A stretch of 33,006 bases of DNA from Bacteroidales bacterium. GTDB lineage: Bacteria; Bacteroidota; Bacteroidia; Bacteroidales; Tenuifilaceae. The notes under the pieces were generated by a model. It worked only from the letters and a program-made list of their open reading frames with translations. It was not told where the DNA came from and did not search any database. The position numbers were made by a program, and so were the translations under genes. The stretch spans positions 1 through 33,006 of the forward strand of contig RPRQ01000055.1 in assembly GCA_003818205.1 (NCBI GenBank), given 5' to 3'. Below are positions 15,881 through 23,067 of this stretch, in pieces. Positions within the stretch are counted from its first letter, which is position 1; each line of letters begins with the position of its first letter.

Positions 15881-15888
15881 TATCTTTG
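15881..15888 (+). promoter_or_regulatory. -7 box for the DUF134 operon
   Basis: TATCTTTG is an exact TAnnTTTG match 23 bp upstream of the ATG at 15912. It directly follows the palindrome at 15865-15880. It is the only convincing promoter seen for the whole run of same-strand genes up to about 26876. Confidence 0.6.
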
Positions 15889-15911
15889 TATCGAACATTT
15901 GCTCATTAAAT

Positions 15912-16496
15912 ATGTCACCACGTCCAAAAAGAATTAGAAAAGTAAGTAATCCTCCTATTATATCAGGTTTTAAACCGTACGGAGTTCAAAGCGGAGGACA
16001 AGAAGTTGAAACTGTATTCCTACTCTACGAAGAGTATGAGGCCTTACGTTTGTGCGACTACGAAATGCATAACCATCATCAAGCCTCCATCATCATGGAT
16101 GTGTCAAGACCTACTTTAACCCGAATTTACGCCAAGGCCAGATATAAAGTAGCCGAAGCTTTTGTTAAGGGATTGCAGATTATTATTGAAGGGGGGAAAG
16201 TATATTTCGATAGCGAATGGTTCTCATGTAGTTCATGCAGATGCTTTTTTAATAATCCTGAAAAGCAGGAAGATATTAAGAACTGCCCTTTATGTAAAAG
16301 CACGGATATTATTAACTGCGAGAAGATACCTGAAGATTCTACGGTTGTTTGGCAAAAATGCGATGATACTTGTTTATGCACGAACTGCGGATTCGAAAAG
16401 CCACATCAACATGGAATTCCTTGTAGAAATGAAATCTGCCCCGATTGCAAGATAGCTTTAGTTAGAAAAGGAACGCCTCATGGTAAAAACAATTAA
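15912..16496 (+). CDS. DUF134 family predicted DNA-binding protein with Cys-rich tail
   Basis: A 194-residue protein. The N-terminal half is DUF134: MSPRPKRIRKV start, a FKPYG motif (20-24), LLYEEYEALRLCDYE (37-51) and a helix-turn-helix (about 55-84, ASIIMDVSRPTLTRIYAKAR). The C-terminal half is rich in Cys (C106, 109, 111, 125, 128, 136, 150, 154, 156, 159, 171, 176, 179), arranged as several CxxC knuckles that could bind zinc or an Fe-S cluster. DUF134 genes are commonly found beside NifX/NifB-C-like and MinD/Mrp-type genes in anaerobes, as here, and are presumed regulators. The Cys-rich part may sense metal or cluster status (inference). It is the first gene of a long operon. Confidence 0.88.
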   Translation: MSPRPKRIRKVSNPPIISGFKPYGVQSGGQEVETVFLLYEEYEALRLCDYEMHNHHQASIIMDVSRPTLTRIYAKARYKVAEAFVKGLQIIIEGGKVYFDSEWFSCSSCRCFFNNPEKQEDIKNCPLCKSTDIINCEKIPEDSTVVWQKCDDTCLCTNCGFEKPHQHGIPCRNEICPDCKIALVRKGTPHGKNN

Positions 16497-16507
16497 AATA
16501 TAAACAT

Positions 16508-16825
16508 ATGAAAGTTGCAATAACAAGCACCGGTAATACAATAGAAAGCAAACTCGATCAACGTTTTGGTCGATGCGCATACTTTATAATTTACGACACC
16601 AAAACAAAGGGAATGGAATTTATTCCTAACCCAAATATTGATGCCCAGGAAGGTGCAGGACCAGCATCGGTTCAGCTGGTTGCATCGAAAGGTGTTACGC
16701 AAATTATTTCTGGAGAGTTTGGGATTAAAATCAAATCGCTACTTGATAGTTTGAAAATACAGATGATTATTTACAAGGAGCCAAGTAAGAGAATTAAAGA
16801 AATTATCGAGATGTTAAATCATTAA
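16508..16825 (+). CDS. NifX/NifB C-terminal-like dinitrogenase cofactor family protein
   Basis: A 105-residue single-domain protein of the dinitrogenase iron-molybdenum cofactor biosynthesis family. The start MKVAITSTGNTIESKLDQRFGRCAYFIIYD is diagnostic: the family opens with a conserved D.RFGR(C/A) segment (here D17-C23). The middle GAGPASVQLVASKGVTQIISGEFG forms the Rossmann-like ribonuclease H fold core. NifX and NifY bind FeMo-co or NifB-co in nitrogen fixers, but no nif genes are present here, so this is a nif-independent member, likely an Fe-S or metal-cluster carrier. It lies 11 bp after DUF134 and 9 bp before the first Gly/Lys-rich protein. Confidence 0.9.
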   Translation: MKVAITSTGNTIESKLDQRFGRCAYFIIYDTKTKGMEFIPNPNIDAQEGAGPASVQLVASKGVTQIISGEFGIKIKSLLDSLKIQMIIYKEPSKRIKEIIEMLNH

Positions 16826-16834
16826 AAATCGACT

Positions 16835-17017
16835 ATGCCAAAACTTGATGGATCAGGACCCGAGGGGACAGGTTCTCTTAAGGGTCGAAAATTGGGGAAT
16901 TGCAGCTCAAAATCCGAAAAGGAAAAATTACAAGAGCTTGGGAAAGGAATGGGGAAACATCGTAAATCAGCCGATGGAAAGGGAAAAGGGAAACGCCTAA
17001 AAAGCGGTTTAAAATAG
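16835..17017 (+). CDS. Small DUF5320-like Gly/Lys-rich protein
   Basis: A 60-residue basic protein starting MPKLDGSGPEGTGSLKGRKLGNC. The pattern M-P-x-x-D/N-G/Q-x-GP-x-G-x-G-x-x-x-GR-x-x-G-x-C is the DUF5320 N-terminal signature, shared with the next gene. The rest is Lys- and Gly-rich with no fold visible; it holds a single Cys (C23). Function unknown. It sits between two NifX-like genes, and such small proteins are typically found in this context, so it probably serves the same cluster-handling process. Confidence 0.75.
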   Translation: MPKLDGSGPEGTGSLKGRKLGNCSSKSEKEKLQELGKGMGKHRKSADGKGKGKRLKSGLK

Positions 17018-17032
17018 TACTAACAATTTAAT

Positions 17033-17040
17033 AAGGAGGT
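17033..17040 (+). promoter_or_regulatory. Strong Shine-Dalgarno AAGGAGGT
   Basis: A full anti-16S complement lies 4 bases before the ATG at 17045. Bacteroidota genes rarely use such sites and most genes in this window lack one, so this one stands out. It fixes the start of the following small gene and may reflect high expression or foreign origin. Confidence 0.7.
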
Positions 17041-17044
17041 CAAT

Positions 17045-17290
17045 ATGCCTAACTTTAATCAAACCGGACCCATGGGACAAGGTTCTATGACCGGTAGAAG
17101 AATGGGGCGATGTACCAATAATGGTGCAAACCTAAAAAGTAATGAAGTTACAACATCAGAAAATCTTACCGAGAAACAACCATTATCCCCAATGGGAAGA
17201 GGAGCTGGTTTCGGCTTAGGAAGAGGTGGTCGAGGTAGAGGAATGGGACGTGGAATGGGTCGGCAGAATAGATTCCGAGGAGGAGTTTAG
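17045..17290 (+). CDS. DUF5320-like Gly/Arg-rich small protein
   Basis: An 81-residue protein beginning MPNFNQTGPMGQGSMTGRRMGRC, the DUF5320 signature (GP.G.G..TGR..G.C). The C-terminal third is a Gly/Arg/Met-rich tail (GAGFGLGRGGRGRGMGRGMGR region) that is probably disordered. Function unknown; family members lie next to NifX-like and Mrp-like genes in many anaerobes. It is a paralogue of the preceding 60-residue gene by its first 20 residues. Its start is supported by an unusually strong Shine-Dalgarno site. A 92-bp gap follows. Confidence 0.83.
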   Translation: MPNFNQTGPMGQGSMTGRRMGRCTNNGANLKSNEVTTSENLTEKQPLSPMGRGAGFGLGRGGRGRGMGRGMGRQNRFRGGV

Positions 17291-17382
17291 ATGTTGTTGG
17301 GAGTTGTGAATTAATACCATCATTAAATAAAAACAGTTTTTTATCAAGTTTGAACTAACAATTAGTAAGTAAAAAGAATATT

Positions 17383-17754
17383 ATGAAGAAACGAATAGCA
17401 GTTCCTTTAGAGAATGGAATACTTTGCGAGCATTTTGGCCATTGTCAAACATTTGCAATTGTAAATGTTGAGAATAATGTGATTACTGAAATAAAAGAGT
17501 TAACCCCACCGGAACATGTGCCCGGTTTGTATCCTAAATGGGTTGCAGGGCATGGAGTAACCGATGTGATTGCAGGGGGAATGGGACAAAGAGCCATTGA
17601 CCTATTTAACGAACAAAACATTAATGCATTTGTAGGTGCGCCTATTAAACCAGCAAAAGAGCTCGTGAATGATTTTTTGGCAAATAAATTAACTCTTAAC
17701 GCCAATTATTGTAATCACGATGAGAACCATGAACATGGGAGTTGTGGGCACTAA
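17383..17754 (+). CDS. NifX/NifB-C-like protein with His/Cys-rich C-terminus
   Basis: A 123-residue second member of the dinitrogenase iron-molybdenum cofactor family. The start KKRIAVPLENGILCEHFGHCQTFAIVNV contains the CEHFGHC variant of the conserved D.RFGR segment. This variant, with H17 and C15/C21, is typical of a subgroup found beside DUF134 and MinD genes. The middle PGLYPKWVAGHGVTDVIAGGMGQRAI is the fold core. The C-terminus is a metal-binding tail with repeated His and Cys (YCNHDENHEHGSCGH). Function is probably binding or relay of an Fe-S or other metal cluster. The tail's coding sequence overlaps the start of the next gene. Confidence 0.9.
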   Translation: MKKRIAVPLENGILCEHFGHCQTFAIVNVENNVITEIKELTPPEHVPGLYPKWVAGHGVTDVIAGGMGQRAIDLFNEQNINAFVGAPIKPAKELVNDFLANKLTLNANYCNHDENHEHGSCGH

Positions 17755-18610
17755 ACCACAAGGTGAAATTGACAAGCGTTGTATAGGTTGTTTTCTTAAA
17801 ACCTATCAACGTTTGTTCAAAAAGTTCAACCTTGGAGTCGCTAAACAAAAAGAATTTATAGCCTTTTACCAGAAAACAATACAGAAGGCGAAGCATCTTT
17901 CAAGCCCTGAAATACAAAGGGAATTGAATAACGAGTTTTGTCGAATTATAAACGTTGATGACCCTTTTACAGCAGAAAAAGTAAATAGCAATCATATTGC
18001 CTTAGACCTTTATAGAGAATGGAAACCAAAAGTGCATTCATCGATTAATCCGTTTGATTTAGCACTTCGGCTTTCAATTGCCGCGAATATTATGGATTAT
18101 GGCGCAAATAGCAAATTTGATATTTATTCAACCTTAAACGAGGTGTTAAATGCTTCATTTGCTATTGATCATTCAGGTCTCCTGAAAGAAAAAGTTAGTA
18201 ATTCTAAGAAAATACTATTCTTAGGTGATAATGCAGGTGAAATTGTTTTCGATAAGCTGCTTATCGAAACTATGATGCATAACAATACTATATATGCTGT
18301 TAAGGATGCTCCTGTACTCAACGATGTTACAATTACTGATGCTAAAGAGGTTAGAATGGATCTAGTTGCCGATGTTATTTCAAATGGGTTTGATGCACCA
18401 TCTACCATTCTGAATAAATGTAGTGATGCTTTTCTAAAAGAGTACAATTCAGCTGATCTCATCATATCAAAAGGACAGGGGAATTTTGAGGGATTGATGC
18501 ATCAAAACGATTCAAGGATATTTTTTCTGCTTATGGTAAAATGTGATGTAATTGCCGATGTGTTGAATGTTGCTAAAGGCAGTTTTGTAGTTTATAACCA
18601 AGGAAAATAA
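17735..18610 (+). CDS. DUF89 / ARMT1-like damage-control phosphatase family protein
   Basis: About 291 residues. DUF89 signature segments are visible in order: the N-terminal CIGCFL pair, ILFLGDNAGEIVFDKLL, AVKDAPVLNDVTITDAKEV and LIISKGQGNFEGL, which hold the conserved Asp and Asn residues that bind the divalent metal. DUF89 proteins are metal-dependent phosphatases that remove damaged or excess phosphometabolites. The prokaryotic CxxC-bearing subgroup is often encoded with MinD-ferredoxin genes. Three in-frame ATGs exist (17720, 17729, 17735); all overlap the preceding gene, and the shortest overlap (20 bp) is chosen without other evidence. It is followed by the CGGC gene after 5 bp. Confidence 0.83.
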   Translation: MGVVGTKPQGEIDKRCIGCFLKTYQRLFKKFNLGVAKQKEFIAFYQKTIQKAKHLSSPEIQRELNNEFCRIINVDDPFTAEKVNSNHIALDLYREWKPKVHSSINPFDLALRLSIAANIMDYGANSKFDIYSTLNEVLNASFAIDHSGLLKEKVSNSKKILFLGDNAGEIVFDKLLIETMMHNNTIYAVKDAPVLNDVTITDAKEVRMDLVADVISNGFDAPSTILNKCSDAFLKEYNSADLIISKGQGNFEGLMHQNDSRIFFLLMVKCDVIADVLNVAKGSFVVYNQGK

Positions 18611-18615
18611 TCAAA

Positions 18616-19059
18616 ATGGAAAAGATTAAAGTTGCTATCATTATCTGCGATAGGTATCATACCTGTGCAGGAGGAAAATGCTTTAGGGCTCTTCAAAACA
18701 GAGAGGGCGCATTTTCAATTTACAAAGATAAAGAGGTTGAGTTGGCTGGCTATACAACCTGTGGTGGCTGCCCTGGTGGAAATATTGAGTATGCTCCCGA
18801 AGAGATGAAAAAGAATGGGGTCACTCATGTGCATTTGGCAACCGGTCTGGTTGTTGGTTATCCTCCTTGCCCAAGGATCGACTACTTTAGAAAGTTTATC
18901 ACCGAGAAGTATGGCATCAAGGTAATTGTAGGAACTCACCCAATCCCAGAAAAATATTATATAACACATAGCAACCTGAAAACATGGAAAGGTGAACTGT
19001 TTAAGGAGTTAATACAGCCTACGCTGACCGATGAGCAAACGAGGTTAAAATACAACTAA
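18616..19059 (+). CDS. CGGC domain-containing protein
   Basis: A 147-residue protein with the CGGC domain: early CDRYHTCAGGKCFRAL (C11, C17, C22), central YTTCGGCPGGN (C49, C52) and PPCPRID (C85). These six cysteines suggest a metal or Fe-S binding site, and the family is described as putative metal-binding with no known reaction. CGGC proteins commonly occur in strict anaerobes. It lies 5 bp after the DUF89 gene and 10 bp before the first MinD-ferredoxin gene, so it is part of the same operon. Confidence 0.88.
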   Translation: MEKIKVAIIICDRYHTCAGGKCFRALQNREGAFSIYKDKEVELAGYTTCGGCPGGNIEYAPEEMKKNGVTHVHLATGLVVGYPPCPRIDYFRKFITEKYGIKVIVGTHPIPEKYYITHSNLKTWKGELFKELIQPTLTDEQTRLKYN

Positions 19060-19069
19060 ACTAATTTTG

Positions 19070-19939
19070 ATGAAGATTGCAGTTGCTAGCGGTAAGGGTG
19101 GAACAGGGAAAACGCTTATATCGACTAATATTTTTGATACCCTAATTAAGAATGGAACTCGTGCGGTACTTGTTGATTGCGATGCCGAAGCTCCCAATTC
19201 AATTGCTTTTTTCGATGCAAAGCTGGTAAGTACATCAGAGGTTTACCATAATGTACCAGTTATTGATACAAGTAAATGTACCTATTGCGGAAAGTGCCAC
19301 GAGTACTGTAATTACAATGCTATCTTCATACTTCCACCTGTTAAGATTATTCAGGTAATTGAGGATCTTTGCCATGGCTGTGGGGCGTGCACTGTTGCCT
19401 GTGAATTTGATGCGATTACTGAAAAGCAGGTTTCATTGGGTCAGGTTAAAACGTACGCTCTAAATGGTAACCCATCGCTTATAGAGGCTCGCATGAATAT
19501 TGGAGTGATGTCGCCTGTATCTATTATCAAAGCTGCGATTAAGCGAGTAGATGCTCAGGCTGAAGTTGTAATTCTCGATTCACCCCCAGGAACCTCTTGC
19601 CCTTTCGTTCAAACCGTAGCATCAGCAGATTATGTGATATTTGTTACAGAACCCACCCCCTTCGGGCTAAGCGATTTGCGACAAAGCGTAGAAACCCTAA
19701 AAGGAATGAATAAACCATGCGGAGTTATTATAAACAGGGCTGGTTTAGGTAATAATCAGGTTCAACAATACTTAATGGATGAAGGGATTCCGCTACTCAC
19801 CGAAATTCCTTTTGATAAAAAAATAGCCGAATACTACTCAAAAGGCGAAATTGTTTGCACCAAGATGCCAAAAATAGCAGAACAGCTACTTGAGGTTGTT
19901 AATCAAATCATTGAAAAGCATGGAAATAGCAGTAATTAG
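19070..19939 (+). CDS. MinD/ParA-family ATPase with two inserted [4Fe-4S] motifs (first copy)
   Basis: A 289-residue P-loop ATPase of the Mrp/NBP35-like group. Deviant Walker A GKGGTGKT lies at 8-15 and the Walker A' DCDAEAPN near 37-44. A ferredoxin-like insertion carries C70/73/76/80 and C101/104/107/111, predicting two [4Fe-4S] clusters. The switch region VVILDSPPGTSCP and the later EPTPFGL follow the family pattern. Such ATPases are linked to Fe-S cluster assembly or transfer in anaerobes. The neighbouring gene encodes a second copy that overlaps it by 20 bp, so the two probably form a heterodimer. A TTG at 19067 is rejected in favour of the ATG at 19070. Confidence 0.9.
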   Translation: MKIAVASGKGGTGKTLISTNIFDTLIKNGTRAVLVDCDAEAPNSIAFFDAKLVSTSEVYHNVPVIDTSKCTYCGKCHEYCNYNAIFILPPVKIIQVIEDLCHGCGACTVACEFDAITEKQVSLGQVKTYALNGNPSLIEARMNIGVMSPVSIIKAAIKRVDAQAEVVILDSPPGTSCPFVQTVASADYVIFVTEPTPFGLSDLRQSVETLKGMNKPCGVIINRAGLGNNQVQQYLMDEGIPLLTEIPFDKKIAEYYSKGEIVCTKMPKIAEQLLEVVNQIIEKHGNSSN

Positions 19940-20780
19940 CGGCAAGGGAGGAACAGGGAAATCGAGTATTAGCGCAGCTTTTGCAACACTAAATACCAAG
20001 GTGGTTGTTGCTGACTGCGATGTGGATGCTGCCAATTTATACCTACTCTTCAACCCAACGCACGAAAGTGAGGATGTTTACATTGCTGGGCATAAAGCCA
20101 TCATTGATTATAATCTTTGCAACAATTGTGGAATATGTGCCAACCATTGCCGATTCGATGCGATAAATTTTATCGAAGATAAAATAACAATTACAGAAAC
20201 ATCTTGTGATGGATGCTTCCTTTGCTCAAGAATATGCCCGACAAAAGCCATATCTATGGTTAGAAATGATAAAAGTCGTATGTATTCAGGTTCATTCCGC
20301 AATGGGAAGATGGTTTACGGTCGATTATCACCAGGCGAGGAGAATTCGGGAAAACTTGTCAATATGGTTCGTGAAAAGGCAAAGCAGGTTGCCAAGGAGA
20401 ATGGGATAGAAACAATTATCCTTGACGGTCCCCCGGGTATTGGATGTCCTGTAATATCTACCATAACAGGGGTTGATAAAGTGCTTATTGTTACCGAACC
20501 CACAATTTCAGGGTTACACGATATGCAGCGAACTGTTAAAATCGTTCAAAAGTTTAACCTTAAGCCATACTTGATCATCAACAAGTACGATTTAAACCCA
20601 GAAATGAGCCTCGATATTTACGAATGGTCATTCAATAATGGATTAGAGGTAATCGGTCATCTACCATTCGATCCTCAGATGGTTGATTCTATGGTTCACG
20701 GAAAAACGATTATCGAATGGAGGCCAAATTCCGATATCAGTAAAAAGATAAATTTAATTTGGAGTAAAATAATGAGTTAA
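19920..20780 (+). CDS. MinD/ParA-family ATPase with two inserted [4Fe-4S] motifs (second copy)
   Basis: A 286-residue paralogue of the preceding gene. Walker A GKGGTGKS is at 8-15 and the ADCDVDAANL segment is at 31-40. Ferredoxin motifs C67/70/73/77 and C96/99/102/106 occupy the insertion. TIILDGPPGIGCP and VTEPTISGLHD are the switch and base-binding regions. It starts inside the 3' end of the upstream copy (20-bp overlap, different frame), which is translational coupling and supports a 1:1 complex. Function is inferred: ATP-driven handling of an Fe-S or other metal cluster. The ATG at 19920 gives the exact family N-terminus. Confidence 0.9.
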   Translation: MEIAVISGKGGTGKSSISAAFATLNTKVVVADCDVDAANLYLLFNPTHESEDVYIAGHKAIIDYNLCNNCGICANHCRFDAINFIEDKITITETSCDGCFLCSRICPTKAISMVRNDKSRMYSGSFRNGKMVYGRLSPGEENSGKLVNMVREKAKQVAKENGIETIILDGPPGIGCPVISTITGVDKVLIVTEPTISGLHDMQRTVKIVQKFNLKPYLIINKYDLNPEMSLDIYEWSFNNGLEVIGHLPFDPQMVDSMVHGKTIIEWRPNSDISKKINLIWSKIMS

Positions 20781-20785
20781 TTACT

Positions 20786-21589
20786 ATGAATCAACTATTT
20801 GAAAAAATCCCCATGGAGGGTGTAAAAAACATTATCGTTGTCGCCTCGGGAAAAGGTGGAGTTGGAAAATCAACCGTGGCAGCAAACCTAGCCATTGCCC
20901 TTGCACGAAATGGATTAAAAATAGCCTTGTTTGATGCCGATATTTTTGGACCATCAATTCCCAAAATGTTTGGTATTGAGGATGCAAAACCCGAAGCAAG
21001 CGCAATAGGTGACAAGGAGATGATATTTCCAATTGAAAAATTCGGCGTTAAAATTATGTCGATTGGATTCTTTGTGGATAAAAGCAAGTCGCTGATTTGG
21101 CGAGGCCCTATGGCTGCTAATGCCATTACCCAACTTATCCAAGACACCCAATGGGGTGAGATTGACTACTTGGTAATTGATTTTCCTCCGGGAACCAGCG
21201 ATATACAGCTTACAACGGTTCAGAAGTTAAATTTGAGAGGAGCAATTATTGTAACCACGCCTCAGGAGATAGCCATTAACGATGCACGAAAAGCAGCTTC
21301 GATGTTTACCAATCCTGATTTAAAGGTTCCAATCCTCGGCGTTGTGGAAAACATGTCGTGGTTTACACCAAACCAGCACCCCGATGAGAAGTATTTCATT
21401 TTCGGGAAAGGTGGAGGGGAGAAAATAGCTGCTGAATTTAATACTAAGCTAATCGGACAAATCCCATTGGTTATGGAGGTTGGAGAGGCTGCTGAGAAGG
21501 GGTTAAGCGTATTTAGCCAGAGCAACAAACCCGTTGTAGAGGCATTTGAAAAGATTGCAGAACAAATATTATCAAAAGCAATAGCATAG
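20786..21589 (+). CDS. mrp: Mrp/NBP35-family Fe-S carrier ATPase
   Basis: A 267-residue Mrp/ApbC-type ATPase. Walker A GKGGVGKST lies at 22-30, ALFDADIFGPSIPKMFG near 47-63, WRGPMAANAITQLI near 109-122 and VIDFPPGTSDIQL near 133-145; all are strong Mrp hallmarks. It lacks the N-terminal MIP18/DUF59 domain often fused to bacterial Mrp. It also lacks the CxxC that binds a bridging [4Fe-4S] cluster in many homologues: the equivalent stretch reads ENMSWFTPNQHPDEKYFIFG, a form I recognise from Bacteroidota Mrp. Co-transcription with two MinD-ferredoxin genes (5-bp gap) points to an Fe-S handling module. Confidence 0.92.
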   Translation: MNQLFEKIPMEGVKNIIVVASGKGGVGKSTVAANLAIALARNGLKIALFDADIFGPSIPKMFGIEDAKPEASAIGDKEMIFPIEKFGVKIMSIGFFVDKSKSLIWRGPMAANAITQLIQDTQWGEIDYLVIDFPPGTSDIQLTTVQKLNLRGAIIVTTPQEIAINDARKAASMFTNPDLKVPILGVVENMSWFTPNQHPDEKYFIFGKGGGEKIAAEFNTKLIGQIPLVMEVGEAAEKGLSVFSQSNKPVVEAFEKIAEQILSKAIA

Positions 21590-21591
21590 CC

Positions 21592-22524
21592 ATGATTTGT
21601 TATGGACCGGTGACATCCAGAAGATTAGGGAACAGCCTTGGGATTAACAATATTGTTGCCCCCAAGGTTTGCTCCTATGGTTGTATTTACTGTCAGCTTG
21701 GAAAAACATTACGGATTAGCAATGTAAGACAAACTTTTTTTAAACCTGAAGAGATTTTTGAGACGGTTAAGCATCACATCGAACAGCTAAAGGGAGAAAA
21801 CAAAATTGACTATTTAACCTTTGTTGCTAACGGGGAGCCGACCCTTGATGAAAACCTAGGGAAATCAATTATTTGTCTCAAGGAGTTAGGTATTCCCATT
21901 GCAGTGATAACTAACGCCTCAATGCTTTTTCTCGAATCAGCTCGAAATGATCTTATTTTAGCCGATTGGGTATCAGTTAAACTGGATGCACCCGACAAGC
22001 AAACCTGGCAAACCATTAATCACCCCTTTACCGGATTAACATTCGGGCAACATCTTGATAATTTAAAAACCTTTAGGATAAAGTATAAAGGGATACTTTG
22101 TACAGAAACGATGCTTTTAGAGGGAATAAACGATTCAACTGATTGTATAAATCGAACTGCAAAAATTGTAAAAGATTTAAACCCCAATAAAGCGTATATC
22201 TCCATTCCTATTAGACCACCTGCCGATTCGAGAGCAAAAACTCCAAGCAGCGAAAAGATTGCTGAAGCATGGCAGATTTTTGCAGATCACCAAATCAAAA
22301 CAGAGCTACTAAACGGTTTCGAAGGAACAAAAACTGGTTATACCGGTAATGCCATCGATGATATTCTAAACATTACATCTGTTCATCCTCTTCGGGAGGA
22401 CTCAGTGAAGGAATTGTTAGAGAAAGATAATGCTGACTTTTCAGTCATCGAATCTTTAATAAGTAAGCAGCAAATAAAGGAGACGCATTACAACTCGCAT
22501 AAATACTATGTGAGACAACACTAA
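21592..22524 (+). CDS. Radical SAM protein (COG0731-like)
   Basis: A 310-residue radical SAM enzyme. The cluster motif C27-x3-C31-x2-C34 (KVCSYGCIYCQLG) is intact, followed by FVANGEPTLDENLG, the glycine-rich SAM-binding segment. The C-terminal region (about 240-310) appears to be a winged-helix-like extension (SVKELLEKDNADFSVIESLISKQQIKE). Members of this group are Fe-S oxidoreductases of undefined reaction, often found near Mrp/MinD genes. Its start is 2 bp after the mrp stop, so it is part of the same transcript. It could modify a protein or cofactor of this operon, but no substrate is indicated by sequence. Confidence 0.88.
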   Translation: MICYGPVTSRRLGNSLGINNIVAPKVCSYGCIYCQLGKTLRISNVRQTFFKPEEIFETVKHHIEQLKGENKIDYLTFVANGEPTLDENLGKSIICLKELGIPIAVITNASMLFLESARNDLILADWVSVKLDAPDKQTWQTINHPFTGLTFGQHLDNLKTFRIKYKGILCTETMLLEGINDSTDCINRTAKIVKDLNPNKAYISIPIRPPADSRAKTPSSEKIAEAWQIFADHQIKTELLNGFEGTKTGYTGNAIDDILNITSVHPLREDSVKELLEKDNADFSVIESLISKQQIKETHYNSHKYYVRQH

Positions 22525-22533
22525 TTATTTACA

Positions 22534-23058
22534 ATGATTGCATCAATTTATAAATATGGTTCATCGGTTCTAAGGAAAAAATCTGCCGAAATATCTGAGA
22601 AGGAAGATTTCGTTCTTCTATCGGAAAACCTATTTGAAACCCTTAGCAATTCCAATGGGATTGGATTGGCTGGCCCTCAGATAGGTGTTTTGAAGAGAAT
22701 TTTTGTAATAGACACATCACTTATTACCCAGAAGGACAACTCCATTGAAACTATAAAACAGGTTTACATTAACCCATCCATTGTTTGGCGAAGCGAGGAG
22801 CTAATAGTATACTCGGAAGGATGCCTGAGTATTCCTGAAATATATGAGGAAGTTGAGCGACCTGAAAGAATCCGCGTAAAATACCACGATCTCCAATTTA
22901 GTAGTATTGAGAAAGAACTTGAAGGGCTAGAAGCAAGAATATTTCAGCATGAATTCGACCATTTGATTGGTGTGCTTTTCATCGATAGAATAAACCCTTT
23001 AAAGCGAATTCAGCTGGCTAGCAAGCTGAAAAAGATAGTTAAAGCATCAAAAAAATAG
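22534..23058 (+). CDS. def: Peptide deformylase
   Basis: A 174-residue peptide deformylase that removes the N-formyl group from nascent proteins. All three motifs are present: GIGLAGPQ (42-49; the usual second Ala is Gly), EGCLS (95-99, Cys ligand C97) and HEFDH (139-143), giving a complete Cys-His-His metal site. It is somewhat shorter than the housekeeping enzyme. Its position 9 bp downstream of a radical SAM gene, inside a cofactor-type operon, suggests a second, specialised copy, though no other def gene can be seen in this window to prove that. No secretion signal. Confidence 0.92.
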   Translation: MIASIYKYGSSVLRKKSAEISEKEDFVLLSENLFETLSNSNGIGLAGPQIGVLKRIFVIDTSLITQKDNSIETIKQVYINPSIVWRSEELIVYSEGCLSIPEIYEEVERPERIRVKYHDLQFSSIEKELEGLEARIFQHEFDHLIGVLFIDRINPLKRIQLASKLKKIVKASKK

Positions 23059-23067
23059 ATCATCGCC

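Noticed and set aside
16508-17754. Part of a nitrogen fixation cluster
   Set aside because: NifX-like domains occur in many non-nif proteins; no nifH, nifD, nifK, nifE, nifN or nifB is present here.
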